Assembly (NCBI GenBank): GCA_902597515.1
Contig: CACJYB010000006.1
Location: 1-44,454, forward strand
Source: an uncultured Pelagibacteraceae bacterium
GTDB lineage: Bacteria > Pseudomonadota > Alphaproteobacteria > Pelagibacterales > Pelagibacteraceae
DNA: 44,454 bases
Reading direction: 5' to 3'
The position numbers and the translations under genes were made by a program. The notes below the pieces were generated by a model, which ran no database searches, was not told where the DNA came from, and saw only the letters and a program-made list of their open reading frames with translations. Positions 7,878 to 16,321 of the stretch are shown one piece after another. Every line of letters begins with the position of its first letter. The first letter of the stretch is position 1.

Positions 7878-8454
7878 TTTCTGATTTTTTATCACTATCA
7901 GGTGTAATTCCATAAGGTTTAAATTCACTATCAGCTATTCCAACACTTCTTGCTGGGATTCCAACCATAACAGCATTTTCTGCAACATCTTTAGTAATGA
8001 CTGCATTAGCTCCAATTCTTGCACCTTTGCCAACTACTACTGGGCCTAATACTTGTGCACCTGATCCAATTACTACATCTTCTTTTATAGTAGGATGTCT
8101 TTTCATATTACGTTGATCATTAGAGTTTATACTAGGTGCAATTCCACCTAATGTAACCATATGATAGATTGTAACATTGTCTCCAATGTCTGAAGTTTCG
8201 CCAATCACAACACCCATTCCATGATCGATAAATAAATTTTTTCCAATTTTAGCGTTTGGATGTATTTCGATACCAGTTAAGAATCTTGAAAATTGAGAAA
8301 TGATTCTTGCAATCAAATGAAATTTTGCAGTACTAAAAAAATTAGCTATTCTATGAAAGAATACTGCTTTAACACCTGGATAAGTTAATATTAAACTTAA
8401 TTTAGATTTTGCTGCTGGATCTCTATCAATTATTGATTGTAAAAAATCACTCAT
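7870..8454 (-). CDS. cysE: Serine O-acetyltransferase
   Basis: This 194-residue protein has the short (EpsC-like) CysE architecture: an N-terminal helical part ([20 protein letters not shown]) followed by left-handed beta-helix hexapeptide repeats ([39 protein letters not shown]). It makes O-acetylserine from serine and acetyl-CoA for the coupled cysteine synthase. The C-terminus ends ...DKKSENE rather than in the terminal isoleucine that docks CysE into the CysK active site in classic cysteine synthase complexes, so that complex may not form here. Confidence 0.93.
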   Translation of the reverse strand: MSDFLQSIIDRDPAAKSKLSLILTYPGVKAVFFHRIANFFSTAKFHLIARIISQFSRFLTGIEIHPNAKIGKNLFIDHGMGVVIGETSDIGDNVTIYHMVTLGGIAPSINSNDQRNMKRHPTIKEDVVIGSGAQVLGPVVVGKGARIGANAVITKDVAENAVMVGIPARSVGIADSEFKPYGITPDSDKKSENE

Positions 8455-8534
8455 ATTTCTTAAGTTTAGTTGCTGTTGATTAAAAAATTATATGCCTTAT
8501 ATAGTACTTAATCGCTCAATTTAAAGAGGTTTAT

Positions 8535-8945
8535 ATGTACAAAAACACCAATTGTTTTCATTTAGCTATCCCATGTGGAGACTTAGAGGTTGCAAAAAAA
8601 TTTTACAGTGAAACTTTAGGATGTAGGTTAGATAACTCTGCACAAGAGTGGGCAGATGTTGATTTTTGGGGCAATGAATTAACTTTGCATAAAAGCGAAC
8701 ATAAATTAGACAATGAGAGACATGATGTAGACATGGGAAATGTTTCTGTTCCTCATTTTGGTGTTCATTTATCCAGAAAAGACTTTGATGCTTTAAAACA
8801 AAGATTAAAAGATAGTGGAACTAAGTATTACGATGAACCTTATTTGAGATTTAAAGGAACAAAATACGAGCAAGAAACTTTCTTCGTTAAAGACCCAAAC
8901 GAAAATATTCTAGAAATCAAAACATTAACAGCAAATCCAGAGTAA
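8535..8945 (+). CDS. VOC (glyoxalase/bleomycin-resistance) family protein
   Basis: This 136-residue protein has paired beta-alpha-beta-beta-beta modules typical of the vicinal oxygen chelate fold: FHLAIPCGDLEVAKKFYSET at the start and VKDPNENILEIK at the end. Candidate metal ligands are the N-terminal His and the C-terminal Glu of LEIK. Members include glyoxalases, dioxygenases and resistance proteins, and the sequence does not choose among them. A GAGG-type Shine-Dalgarno lies 6-10 nt before the ATG. A hairpin follows its stop and runs into the next gene. Confidence 0.85.
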   Translation: MYKNTNCFHLAIPCGDLEVAKKFYSETLGCRLDNSAQEWADVDFWGNELTLHKSEHKLDNERHDVDMGNVSVPHFGVHLSRKDFDALKQRLKDSGTKYYDEPYLRFKGTKYEQETFFVKDPNENILEIKTLTANPE

Positions 8946-8950
8946 ACTTA

Positions 8951-8980
8951 AAGCCTAATGGAATACCTGGTATTAGGCTT
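8951..8980 (+). terminator. Hairpin spanning the start codon of the LysE-type gene
   Basis: AAGCCTAAT (8951-8959) pairs perfectly with ATTAGGCTT (8972-8980) across a 12-nt loop and is followed by a weak T tract (cTTT). It lies 5 nt after the VOC stop and contains the ATG (8958-8960) of the next gene. It may be a terminator for the VOC gene, a translational block on the LysE-type gene, or both. An alternative inner hairpin (AATACC/GGTATT) competes with it. Confidence 0.5.
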
Positions 8981-9563
8981 CTTTACTGGGATTAGCTTAA
9001 TCTTAGCTATAGGTGCCCAGAATATTTTTGTTATTGAGCAAGGTTTAAAAAAACAACACATATTTATTGTTTGCTTAATATGCTCAATATCAGATTTGAT
9101 ATTAATTTTTTTGGGTATTTTTCTTTTCCACTATTTTAATCAATATTTTAACTCTTTAATTGAATTAATTTTAAATTTATTTTTAATTTTATTTTTACTT
9201 CACTTTATTTTTAAAAAAATAAAATCTCATTATTCTGATATTAATTTTAGCACTGAGCCAAATAATATTTCAAAATTAAATATTGTATTTAAAACTTTAG
9301 GATTTACATATTTAAATCCACATGTTTATTCTGATACAGTTTTTTTTCTTGGAAATTTTTCAAAAAATTATTTACTTAACCAAAAAATTTTATTTGGGAT
9401 AGGTGCGTCTATAGCATCATTTTTATTTTTTTTTATATTAGGATATTTATCTAATTATTTATCGAAGTATGCAAATAGTAAAAAAATTTGGAAAGTAATT
9501 AATATTTTTATTATATGTTTTATGTTTATTTTAACTTTATTCATTATTAAGGAAATATTATGA
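8958..9563 (+). CDS. LysE/ArgO-family amino acid exporter
   Basis: This 201-residue protein has about six hydrophobic helices and the LysE superfamily signature ISLILAIGAQNIFVIEQGL in and after TM1, plus GFTYLNPHVYSDTVFFLG at the centre. LysE/ArgO proteins export basic amino acids by proton or sodium coupling, and the NPHVYxD segment is typical of the arginine/lysine branch. No Shine-Dalgarno is visible; the start codon is inside a hairpin. Its stop overlaps the ATG of the hydrolase by 4 nt. The exact substrate is inferred from family only. Confidence 0.85.
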   Translation: MEYLVLGFFTGISLILAIGAQNIFVIEQGLKKQHIFIVCLICSISDLILIFLGIFLFHYFNQYFNSLIELILNLFLILFLLHFIFKKIKSHYSDINFSTEPNNISKLNIVFKTLGFTYLNPHVYSDTVFFLGNFSKNYLLNQKILFGIGASIASFLFFFILGYLSNYLSKYANSKKIWKVINIFIICFMFILTLFIIKEIL

Positions 9564-10315
9564 GCAAGATTTACGTAGATGATTTAGGCGAAGGGTTTCC
9601 TTTTGTTTTAGTTCATGGTTATCTAGGCTCATCTGAAATGTGGACTTTTCAAAAAGAATTTTTTTCAAAAGATTATCGTGTAATTACCCCAGCTCTCCCA
9701 GGATTTGGAGAAAGTCATAATGTAAAATCTTTAGATTCTATTAATAAAATGGCTAAAGAAATTATAATTGTACTAGATCAAAAAAAGATTGATAAATTCA
9801 ATTTAATTGGTCATTCAATGGGAGGAATGATTGTTCAAGAAATTACAAAATTGATTGGGGATAGAGTTAATAAATTAATTTGTTTTGCAACAGGATCTAT
9901 TGGAGATATCCCGGGAAGATTTGAGACTATGGATGAAACAAGGGAAAAACTTAAACAAGAAGGTACACAACTCTCTTTTTCTAGAGTGCCTCTTAAGTGG
10001 TTTGTAAAAGGTGATAAGGACAAAAATTATTTCCTTTGTGAAAATGCTGTTAAAAATGTTTCATTAGAAGCTGCTGATAATGCATTACTAGCAATGAAAA
10101 ATTGGAGAGGTAAAGAAAATTTAAAAAATATAAAAAATGACACCCTTATAATATGGGGCGATAAAGATACTTCATATAATTTTGATCAAGTTGATACACT
10201 TAATAAAAACATTAAAAATAGCCGTTTAGAAATATTTAAAGATTGTGCTCATAATGTTCACTTAGAACAGCCTGATCAGTTTAATAATTTGGTAAAAGAA
10301 TTTATCTCAAAATAA
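9560..10315 (+). CDS. Alpha/beta-fold hydrolase
   Basis: This 251-residue protein has the alpha/beta hydrolase layout: oxyanion-hole segment VHGYLGSSEMW (18-28), nucleophile elbow GHSMGG with Ser86, acid loop IIWGDKDTSY, and catalytic His in DCAHNVHLEQP near the C-terminus. The full triad is present, so it should be an active esterase, lipase or C-C hydrolase, substrate unknown. No signal peptide, hence cytoplasmic. It overlaps the exporter gene (ATGA) and overlaps the convergent HAD-like gene by 14 nt. Confidence 0.85.
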   Translation: MSKIYVDDLGEGFPFVLVHGYLGSSEMWTFQKEFFSKDYRVITPALPGFGESHNVKSLDSINKMAKEIIIVLDQKKIDKFNLIGHSMGGMIVQEITKLIGDRVNKLICFATGSIGDIPGRFETMDETREKLKQEGTQLSFSRVPLKWFVKGDKDKNYFLCENAVKNVSLEAADNALLAMKNWRGKENLKNIKNDTLIIWGDKDTSYNFDQVDTLNKNIKNSRLEIFKDCAHNVHLEQPDQFNNLVKEFISK

Positions 10316-10964
10316 TATTTTTATTAAGCTGATAAACTTTTTTATAAGCTCCAATAAATTTTTTTGAAGAATGAAATTTTCCAGGAAAAATTATACATTT
10401 TATTTTAGCTCGTCTAGCTGAATTTAAACTTTCTTGAGAATCCTCAATTGCTAAACAATCATTAGCTTTAAGCTTAAGTTTTTTAAGTGCTAATAAGTAT
10501 ATATCTGGGTAGGGTTTGTATTTTTTTACTAATTTTGCATTCCCTATAAAGTTAAAATCTCTTTTATTAATTGAATTTCTTAAACAATATAAGATTGAAT
10601 TTATATTATTTGTAGAAGTAGATGAAACAAACGCAATTTTAATATTTTCTTTTTTGCATAAAGAAATTAAATTTTTTACACCTGGCCTTAATTTAAGCTG
10701 ATGTTTTTTAAGATAATTATTAAAGAATTTAGTCTTTAAATTTCTTAAATATACTGAATTAACTTCAATTTTTTTCTTTTTGGCATATCTTGATATTCTA
10801 TTTTTGCCACCTGATTTGCTTAATAAATTTTGATACTCACGTTTGGTCCAATTCCAATCGAGTCCATATTGTTTGAATGCTTTATTGAATGACTTTCTCT
10901 GAATTTCTGAAGTTTCAACAATAGATCCAATAGAACCAAAAAGTAATGCTTTATAATATTTCAA
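10302..10964 (-). CDS. HAD-like protein lacking the catalytic aspartates
   Basis: This 220-residue protein is colinear with HAD-IA (beta-phosphoglucomutase-like) hydrolases: helical cap, motif II FVSSTS, motif III lysine before KPYPDIYLLALKKL, and motif IV LAIEDSQESLNSA. Motif I, normally FDxDGT, reads FGSIGS (9-14), so the nucleophile Asp10 is Gly and the acid/base Asp12 is Ile. As a phosphatase or mutase it should be dead; a binding or regulatory role, or early decay, is possible. The frame is fully open and starts inside the permease stop (4-nt overlap), so it is the last gene of the transporter operon. Confidence 0.75.
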   Translation of the reverse strand: MKYYKALLFGSIGSIVETSEIQRKSFNKAFKQYGLDWNWTKREYQNLLSKSGGKNRISRYAKKKKIEVNSVYLRNLKTKFFNNYLKKHQLKLRPGVKNLISLCKKENIKIAFVSSTSTNNINSILYCLRNSINKRDFNFIGNAKLVKKYKPYPDIYLLALKKLKLKANDCLAIEDSQESLNSARRAKIKCIIFPGKFHSSKKFIGAYKKVYQLNKNIILR

Positions 10965-11842
10965 CCTTTCACAGCTCCAGCAGTTAAACCACTAATGACC
11001 TGTCTTTGGAAAAACATAACAAGCATAAATAAAGGTGCAGTAGCAGATACAACTGCAGAAACTGCCCACATTAAATTTCCTTCATGTTGATTAGTACCTA
11101 AATAACTTTGTATTTTTGGAACCATAGTGTGATTTTCTTGATTAAGAAGTAACGCTGTTACGGTAAAATCATTATAAGCTAACATTAAACTAAATAACCC
11201 TGCTGTAATTACTCCAGGCCACATCACAGGCATAATGATATGTCTAAAAGCTTGAAAATACGAACAACCATCTATTAAAGCACTTTCATCAAGTTCTTTA
11301 GGGACAGTTTTGAAAAATGAATAAAGCAGCCACAAAGTAAAAGGTTGATTTATAGCAACCAAAACAACAATCGTAGTAGGAAGAATTCCCCAAATCTGCA
11401 ATTCAAAGAAAGGAAAAAGATATCCTGATACTAAAGTTATATGTGGCATAGCTCTAAAAATTAAAGCTGCCATTAAAATCCAAAAAGCATATTTCTCAGT
11501 TGATCTTGAAAGAGCGTATGCTCCTAAAGTTCCTAAAAACAAAGAAATACTTACAACAAATACTGTAACTATAATTGTATTTTTTGATGCTTTCCAAAAT
11601 TCGCCTTCAGTCCAAGCCTGAGTATAAGCATTAGTTGTAAATTGTCCGCCTGTTTCAATTAAGGTATTAAATGCTGATATCGCATACCACCAATCAGATC
11701 TTGAAAAGAAATCAGCTCTTACTTTAAATGATCCCCAAAAAGTCCAAATAAAAGGGAAGCAAGCAATTAACAACCAAGTGATTATAAAAATAGTATTAAA
11801 AGTTTTTAAACGAGTTGATTTTGTATCTAGTCCATAATCCAT
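10961..11842 (-). CDS. Carbohydrate ABC transporter permease (MalG type), system 1
   Basis: This 293-residue inner-membrane protein has six predicted helices and the cytoplasmic EAA loop (ELDESALIDGCSYFQAFRHI) that docks on the ATPase. The C-terminal ISGLTAGAVKG is the usual MalG-type ending. It pairs with the MalF-type permease 2 nt upstream. Together with the binding protein at 12924-14144 it forms an importer of the carbohydrate uptake (CUT1) class, but there is no ATPase gene in this operon. Confidence 0.92.
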   Translation of the reverse strand: MDYGLDTKSTRLKTFNTIFIITWLLIACFPFIWTFWGSFKVRADFFSRSDWWYAISAFNTLIETGGQFTTNAYTQAWTEGEFWKASKNTIIVTVFVVSISLFLGTLGAYALSRSTEKYAFWILMAALIFRAMPHITLVSGYLFPFFELQIWGILPTTIVVLVAINQPFTLWLLYSFFKTVPKELDESALIDGCSYFQAFRHIIMPVMWPGVITAGLFSLMLAYNDFTVTALLLNQENHTMVPKIQSYLGTNQHEGNLMWAVSAVVSATAPLFMLVMFFQRQVISGLTAGAVKG

Positions 11843-11844
11843 AA

Positions 11845-12873
11845 TTATCTCGCTGTTTTAAATTCTTTCCAAGTTCTAATTAATACTGGTGCTAGCAGAA
11901 TAGCTATTCCAATAATTGTCATCATTGAAGTAGCTGCAGCGGAACCAAACAATATCACTTCCTCATTAACTAAATTGTCATAGATTAACCAAGATAAAGA
12001 TTGTGCACTTCCTTCAGCGCTAAAACCTATAATGGGCTCAAATACTCTAAAGTTATCCATTAAAGAAATCAAAGCAACAAATGTAACTACAGGATAAATA
12101 TGTGGTAAAACTATATGTTTAATTCTTTGAAATCTTGAGGCTCCATCTATAATTGCAGCTTCAATTGGTTCTTGAGGGACTGTTTGAAGTGCTGCGTAAA
12201 AAACTACAAAGGCAAAAGGGGAGTGATGCCATATTCCATAAATAATAATTGTTATCCAAGTTAATGTTTTTGATGATTTAAGTGATAAATAAGGATCATT
12301 CATCAAATTTTGAATATTTGCTCCAATTATACCTTGAGAATCTATCATCCAAAATAATACTAATGATCCAACCAACGGTGTAACAATCATCGGTAAAATT
12401 GTACCAAAGATTAAAGGTCCTCTAATTTTTCTAGCAACTGCATTTAAGCTTAATGCAATAATAAATCCTAAGAGGAGTACATTTGGTGTAACAAACAAAC
12501 AATAAGTTAAAGTAAATATTAGAGCTTTATAAAAGGGAAGATTAGTTACTTGGTCTACAAAAGCGCCAAAACTTTCAGTTTCATTCCAAAATTTTTTTAT
12601 TTCATCAACTGCTAAATGATTTCGATCAGTATAAGTACCAAAACCATTAAATTTTCCAAGAGGCTTTGCTTCCCTAATTTTTGAGGTTTCTTCGTTATCA
12701 ACTACAATTGAAACAGTACATCCAAAAGGATCACATTTTTTAACTTCTTTTACTACTTGATCATGTTGTGCATAAAAGGATTGAATGCCGGTAGATATAA
12801 TTGGTAACCCAATAAACAGGATCATTGCTAAGCCTGTTGGTAAGAAAAACCAAAAAAAAGTTTTATTAGGCAT
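11845..12873 (-). CDS. Carbohydrate ABC transporter permease (MalF type), system 1
   Basis: This 342-residue permease has an N-terminal helix, a roughly 80-residue external loop between TM1 and TM2 containing two cysteines (CDPFGC), then the core helices and EAA loop (EPIEAAIIDGASRFQRIKHI). It is MalF-like in position and length. The loop may contact the binding protein; a disulfide across CDPFGC is possible. It follows the binding-protein gene after a 50-nt spacer that carries a hairpin. Substrate not determined; CUT1-type sugars or glycosides by family. Confidence 0.9.
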   Translation of the reverse strand: MPNKTFFWFFLPTGLAMILFIGLPIISTGIQSFYAQHDQVVKEVKKCDPFGCTVSIVVDNEETSKIREAKPLGKFNGFGTYTDRNHLAVDEIKKFWNETESFGAFVDQVTNLPFYKALIFTLTYCLFVTPNVLLLGFIIALSLNAVARKIRGPLIFGTILPMIVTPLVGSLVLFWMIDSQGIIGANIQNLMNDPYLSLKSSKTLTWITIIIYGIWHHSPFAFVVFYAALQTVPQEPIEAAIIDGASRFQRIKHIVLPHIYPVVTFVALISLMDNFRVFEPIIGFSAEGSAQSLSWLIYDNLVNEEVILFGSAAATSMMTIIGIAILLAPVLIRTWKEFKTAR

Positions 12874-12885
12874 TTAAATTTTGAT

Positions 12886-12910
12886 TAAGTGGGGAGTAAA
12901 TCCCCACTTA
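12886..12910 (-). terminator. Intercistronic hairpin between binding protein and permease, system 1
   Basis: TAAGTGGGGA and TCCCCACTTA form a perfect 10-bp stem with a 5-nt loop, downstream of the binding-protein stop on the minus strand. There is no good T tract after it, so it is more likely an mRNA 3'-end stabiliser or processing barrier than a full terminator. It would favour binding-protein mRNA over permease mRNA. Confidence 0.6.
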
Positions 12911-12923
12911 TAAGTTTTAGATT

Positions 12924-14144
12924 TTATAGAAAGCCTTGTTCTTTAGCTTTACTAATGTAAGCAGCCTCAACATCTTTCAATGCTTGTTCAGCTGACTCTT
13001 TACCTTGTAAAAACTCAACAATCTCACTTCCTAATGCACCATGCATTAAACCCATTTGTGGTAACATTGGATATGGTTTTGCTCCCATTTTTACAGCTTC
13101 GATAACACCAATAGATTTTGGTCCTGGTACAAACCCTTCTACTAACCAAACGGCTTGATCAGCAGCGTCAGCAACCATCTTCTTATTTGATGCTGCATGC
13201 GCTAAAGATCTAAATGTTGCCTCAGCATCTGCATCAGATCTGTTTTTTGCAAGTGTGAAACCATCCCACCATAATGTAGCAGCTGGAATATTTCCTCCAC
13301 CTACAGTAGCAGGTCCAGTTAATTTAGTTGCCTTAGTAATGTTAGGATCACCTTCATCATCTAAAAGTGTTCCCGATCTAGATGCCCATAATGTCATCAA
13401 TGCAACATTACCAGATTCCCATTCCACTTTAATTGCTTCACTATCATGAGTTAAGTAATCAGGGTTACTCAATTCAGACAATTTTTTTAACATATTTAAA
13501 GTAGCAACGCCTTTAGCATTATTAATATTAGGCTCTGCACTTCCAGATTTAAAGAATTCACCACCGTGACCAATAAACATGTTCACAAATTCTTCTGCTA
13601 AATTCCAACCAGCTTTGTATGCAGCTGCGTAAGGATATTGCATTTTACCTGAGGCTCTAATTTTTTCAGATGCTGCAACTACTTCCTCATAAGTTTTTGG
13701 AATAGCTATACCAAGATCTTTCAAAACATCTTCTCTGTAATACAAATGTTGAGTATTAGCCATAAACGCTACAGCCATTACTTTTCCATCGATTGTAATT
13801 AATTGAGAATCTTGAATTCCTTTTCCATATTTTTTAACAAGATCATCTAATGGTCTAATTAAATCTTGGTTCATCAAAGGAACAATTGAACTATTAGCTG
13901 CAATTCTTGCTGAAAACTCAGATGGATTTGCGGTCAAAGCTGGCACAGCGATTTTATTATGCTCAGATGAGTGAGTCACTTTAAAATCAGCACTTCCCTT
14001 ACATTGTTTAGAAGTTTCAACGAAAGTTCTTAATGCAGGAAAATCATTAGCCAAAATATTTATCGAACCACTTTTTATGTTACAGTCTGCAAATGCAGAA
14101 GTTCCAAAAAGTAGAAACAATAAAGTAACTAGTATTTTTCTCAT
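12924..14144 (-). CDS. ABC transporter substrate-binding protein (family 1), system 1
   Basis: This 406-residue periplasmic protein has signal peptide MRKILVTLLFLLFGTSAFA and no lipobox. The mature protein follows the type I extracellular solute-binding fold: SINILANDFPALRTF strand-helix start, AVAFMANTQHLYYREDVLK central hinge segment, and GNVALMTLWASRSG and IPAATLWWDGFTLAK in the ligand-facing region. The several Trp/Tyr residues are usual for sugar stacking. It has its own TATAAT-like -10 (14172-14177) and a hairpin on each side, suggesting separate high expression. The ligand is unknown. Confidence 0.9.
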   Translation of the reverse strand: MRKILVTLLFLLFGTSAFADCNIKSGSINILANDFPALRTFVETSKQCKGSADFKVTHSSEHNKIAVPALTANPSEFSARIAANSSIVPLMNQDLIRPLDDLVKKYGKGIQDSQLITIDGKVMAVAFMANTQHLYYREDVLKDLGIAIPKTYEEVVAASEKIRASGKMQYPYAAAYKAGWNLAEEFVNMFIGHGGEFFKSGSAEPNINNAKGVATLNMLKKLSELSNPDYLTHDSEAIKVEWESGNVALMTLWASRSGTLLDDEGDPNITKATKLTGPATVGGGNIPAATLWWDGFTLAKNRSDADAEATFRSLAHAASNKKMVADAADQAVWLVEGFVPGPKSIGVIEAVKMGAKPYPMLPQMGLMHGALGSEIVEFLQGKESAEQALKDVEAAYISKAKEQGFL

Positions 14145-14171
14145 ATGTTTTCTCTCTATTTTGTTAGTTAA

Positions 14172-14177
14172 ATTATA
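14172..14177 (-). promoter_or_regulatory. Candidate -10 element of system 1 binding-protein gene
   Basis: A perfect TATAAT on the minus strand lies about 28 nt before the ATG at 14144 and downstream of the hairpin ending the MetE-like gene. The -35 region (AGATAT) is weak. It supports separate transcription of the binding-protein gene. Confidence 0.4.
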
Positions 14178-14216
14178 ATTTAAGCTAGAAAACTATATCT
14201 ACTCATGAAATAGAAT

Positions 14217-14240
14217 AAAAGTGATAATTAAATCACTTTT
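14217..14240 (-). terminator. Terminator-like hairpin at the end of the MetE-like gene
   Basis: On the minus strand AAAAGTGAT and ATCACTTTT form a 9-bp stem with a 6-nt loop that includes the TAA stop of the MetE-like gene, ending in a short T stretch. It could partly separate the cupin/SnoaL/MetE-like genes from the transporter genes downstream. Confidence 0.5.
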
Positions 14241-15355
14241 GACGCAAGTTCCGCTCCACTCACTAACGACTCCAGCTTTTTATAAACAATATTTTCATCT
14301 ACATTTCCAAATCCAGCAAAGGTGCTAAATCCACAGTCAGTCCCAGCTAATAATTGTTCAGCATCAATGACCTTAGAAAAGGTTAAAATTCTATTCTTTA
14401 CAACTTCGGGATGTTCTACAAAATTTGTTGTAGAATCTATTACACCTGGGGCAATTATTTTGTCTTTTGGAATATTTATATTTTGAAAAATTTGCCACTC
14501 ATGAGAATGTCTTGGATTAGATGACTCAATTAGATAAGTCTGTACATTAGCTTTCAACGCAATTGGCATTATCTTTTCTAACGAAATATCATGTAGATGG
14601 GGTCCTTCATAATTTCCCCAACAGATATGTAGTCTTATACTAGAGCTGTCGATATTTTTAATAGCATTATTTAGACATTCTATTTGTTTTTCAGCTCTAA
14701 TTAGAAATTCAGATTCAGATAAATCTTTAAAAGTCATGTGTCTAGCAAGAGCTAAATCTGGACAATCTAACTGAAGTTTTAATCCATTTGATGTAATTTC
14801 TTCATACTCATCTTTCATAAGTTTAGATAAGTTTTCTAAATACTCATCATCATTTTTATAATATTTATTTGGCAAGAAAGCAGAAATAACTCCAGGAGAG
14901 GCAGCGTTCATGAAACCATCTTTGTGATTATTTTTTTCTAATGCTTGTTTAAAATTATTAATATCTTTTGTTAGGGAAGTTTTATCTTTAATTTTTAATT
15001 CACTAGTACAACATGGTCTTGTATAAGTTGGAGTACCACCTGTTCTTGCAATTCTTTCTTTAAAAGAAGGAAAGTCATCTAAATCTTTAGGCGCTTTTCT
15101 CTCACTCTCTCCAGAAAATCCATCAATTCTATCCTTAACATAAGTAGCGTAACTAATCTTAGACATCTCACCATCGCTAATATAATCAATTCCAACCTCG
15201 ATTTGTTTTTTAACAATCTTGTTAACATCTTTTTGAACAACCTTATCAAATTGATTAAAATCTATTTGTTCTTTTTGATCTTTCTTAAACAAGAGTTCAG
15301 ATAATTCATTTGATCTAGGCAAACTACCCACATGTGTTGTTTTAATTTTTGTCAT
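14228..15355 (-). CDS. MetE C-terminal-like (cobalamin-independent methionine synthase II family) protein
   Basis: This 375-residue protein is a single TIM barrel of the MetE C-terminal/UROD superfamily, about half the length of true MetE, with the start THVGSLPRSNELSELLFK. Zinc ligands are visible as HIC in SIRLHICWGNYEGPH, a glutamate in TYLIESSNPRH and cysteine in LLAGTDCGFSTF. This stand-alone family includes corrinoid-dependent methyltransferases and epoxide:thiol transferases, so thiol alkylation or dealkylation is a fair guess, but the substrate is unknown. It is 3 nt from the tandem SnoaL gene, linking it to the cupin and ABC system. Confidence 0.75.
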   Translation of the reverse strand: MTKIKTTHVGSLPRSNELSELLFKKDQKEQIDFNQFDKVVQKDVNKIVKKQIEVGIDYISDGEMSKISYATYVKDRIDGFSGESERKAPKDLDDFPSFKERIARTGGTPTYTRPCCTSELKIKDKTSLTKDINNFKQALEKNNHKDGFMNAASPGVISAFLPNKYYKNDDEYLENLSKLMKDEYEEITSNGLKLQLDCPDLALARHMTFKDLSESEFLIRAEKQIECLNNAIKNIDSSSIRLHICWGNYEGPHLHDISLEKIMPIALKANVQTYLIESSNPRHSHEWQIFQNINIPKDKIIAPGVIDSTTNFVEHPEVVKNRILTFSKVIDAEQLLAGTDCGFSTFAGFGNVDENIVYKKLESLVSGAELASKVI

Positions 15356-15358
15356 AAT

Positions 15359-16321
15359 TTATTTAATTAAAATTTGTTTCCAAATTGCAACTTCATCAAA
15401 CAAAACCCACTCTCTTATAACATTTCCATCAACTATTTCTGCATGGTTTATCCCCATTATAAAAATATTTTTATTTGATTTTTCTCCAAAATCTAAACTG
15501 TCTTCAGAATGATTACCTTCTAAAAACCATCTTATTGACGCTTTGGGATTTTTATCTGGTTCTTCCAAATAACCAACATGCTCTATTGAAAACTTTATAT
15601 CACTCAAAGTATTTTTTAAATTATTCCAAAATTTTTTAATATCCTCTCTTCCATGTCCAATTTTATTTCCAGGCCAATAAATATTTGCAGCTCTTGCATA
15701 ATCAGAAAAATCATAGTTATTTTTAAAGATATTTTTCAATATTTTTGAGTATTTACCCCCAGCTGAGTCATCAGGCACAACGCTTTGTTTATAATCTGAT
15801 TTCATCTCAGAGCTTGAATTGAATAATTGTTGTGCTTTGTCAGCACCACCTTCTTTTTCAATAATCATTTGTGCAAATTCTTTTGGTGTAAATCCTATTT
15901 GTCTTACCATTGCACCTTGATCACGGACAATCCATTCATCATAGACTTGATTATTTTTGCATGCACAATCAGCAATGACTCTATAATAAATATCTTTATT
16001 AGTTGGTTTTCCATATGAACCATCTCCAAGATGTGTTCCTTTACTTAAAATTCTATGAGATGAATGATACCCCACATCATCATTTCCATTCCAGATCACA
16101 TCTTCACCAAGCAACTGTCTGTTAGGAAATTCTTTTAATGTTGTATAAGTTGCATCAATTACAGGTTTATTTCCATAAGTAACCCCAAAAGGTGATCTAA
16201 CAGGAATATTATCAGTGTAAAATTGAGCAATAGACTCAACATCTTTGTTTTCCCAAATTTGTTTAGTTATTTTAAGAATAAAATCAGGAAAGTTTTTATA
16301 TTTTTGATCAAATCCTTTCAT
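15359..16321 (-). CDS. Tandem SnoaL/NTF2-like domain protein (minus-strand copy)
   Basis: The 320-residue product from the ATG at 16321, which overlaps the cupin stop as TAATG, has two SnoaL-like domains. Domain 1 ends NQVYDEWIVRDQGAMVRQIG and domain 2 ends DGNVIREWVLFDEVAIWKQI, so the same terminal motif occurs twice. An upstream in-frame start at 16351 would extend into the cupin gene and is less likely. SnoaL-type domains are often ester cyclases, isomerases or hydratases; here the role is unknown. The divergent gene at 17316 has the same two-domain plan. Confidence 0.7.
   Translation of the reverse strand: MKGFDQKYKNFPDFILKITKQIWENKDVESIAQFYTDNIPVRSPFGVTYGNKPVIDATYTTLKEFPNRQLLGEDVIWNGNDDVGYHSSHRILSKGTHLGDGSYGKPTNKDIYYRVIADCACKNNQVYDEWIVRDQGAMVRQIGFTPKEFAQMIIEKEGGADKAQQLFNSSSEMKSDYKQSVVPDDSAGGKYSKILKNIFKNNYDFSDYARAANIYWPGNKIGHGREDIKKFWNNLKNTLSDIKFSIEHVGYLEEPDKNPKASIRWFLEGNHSEDSLDFGEKSNKNIFIMGINHAEIVDGNVIREWVLFDEVAIWKQILIK

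Noticed and set aside
10516-10701. Open frame antisense to the HAD-like gene
   Set aside because: It is fully inside an intact, homology-supported gene on the other strand and has no motif; typical AT-rich shadow frame.
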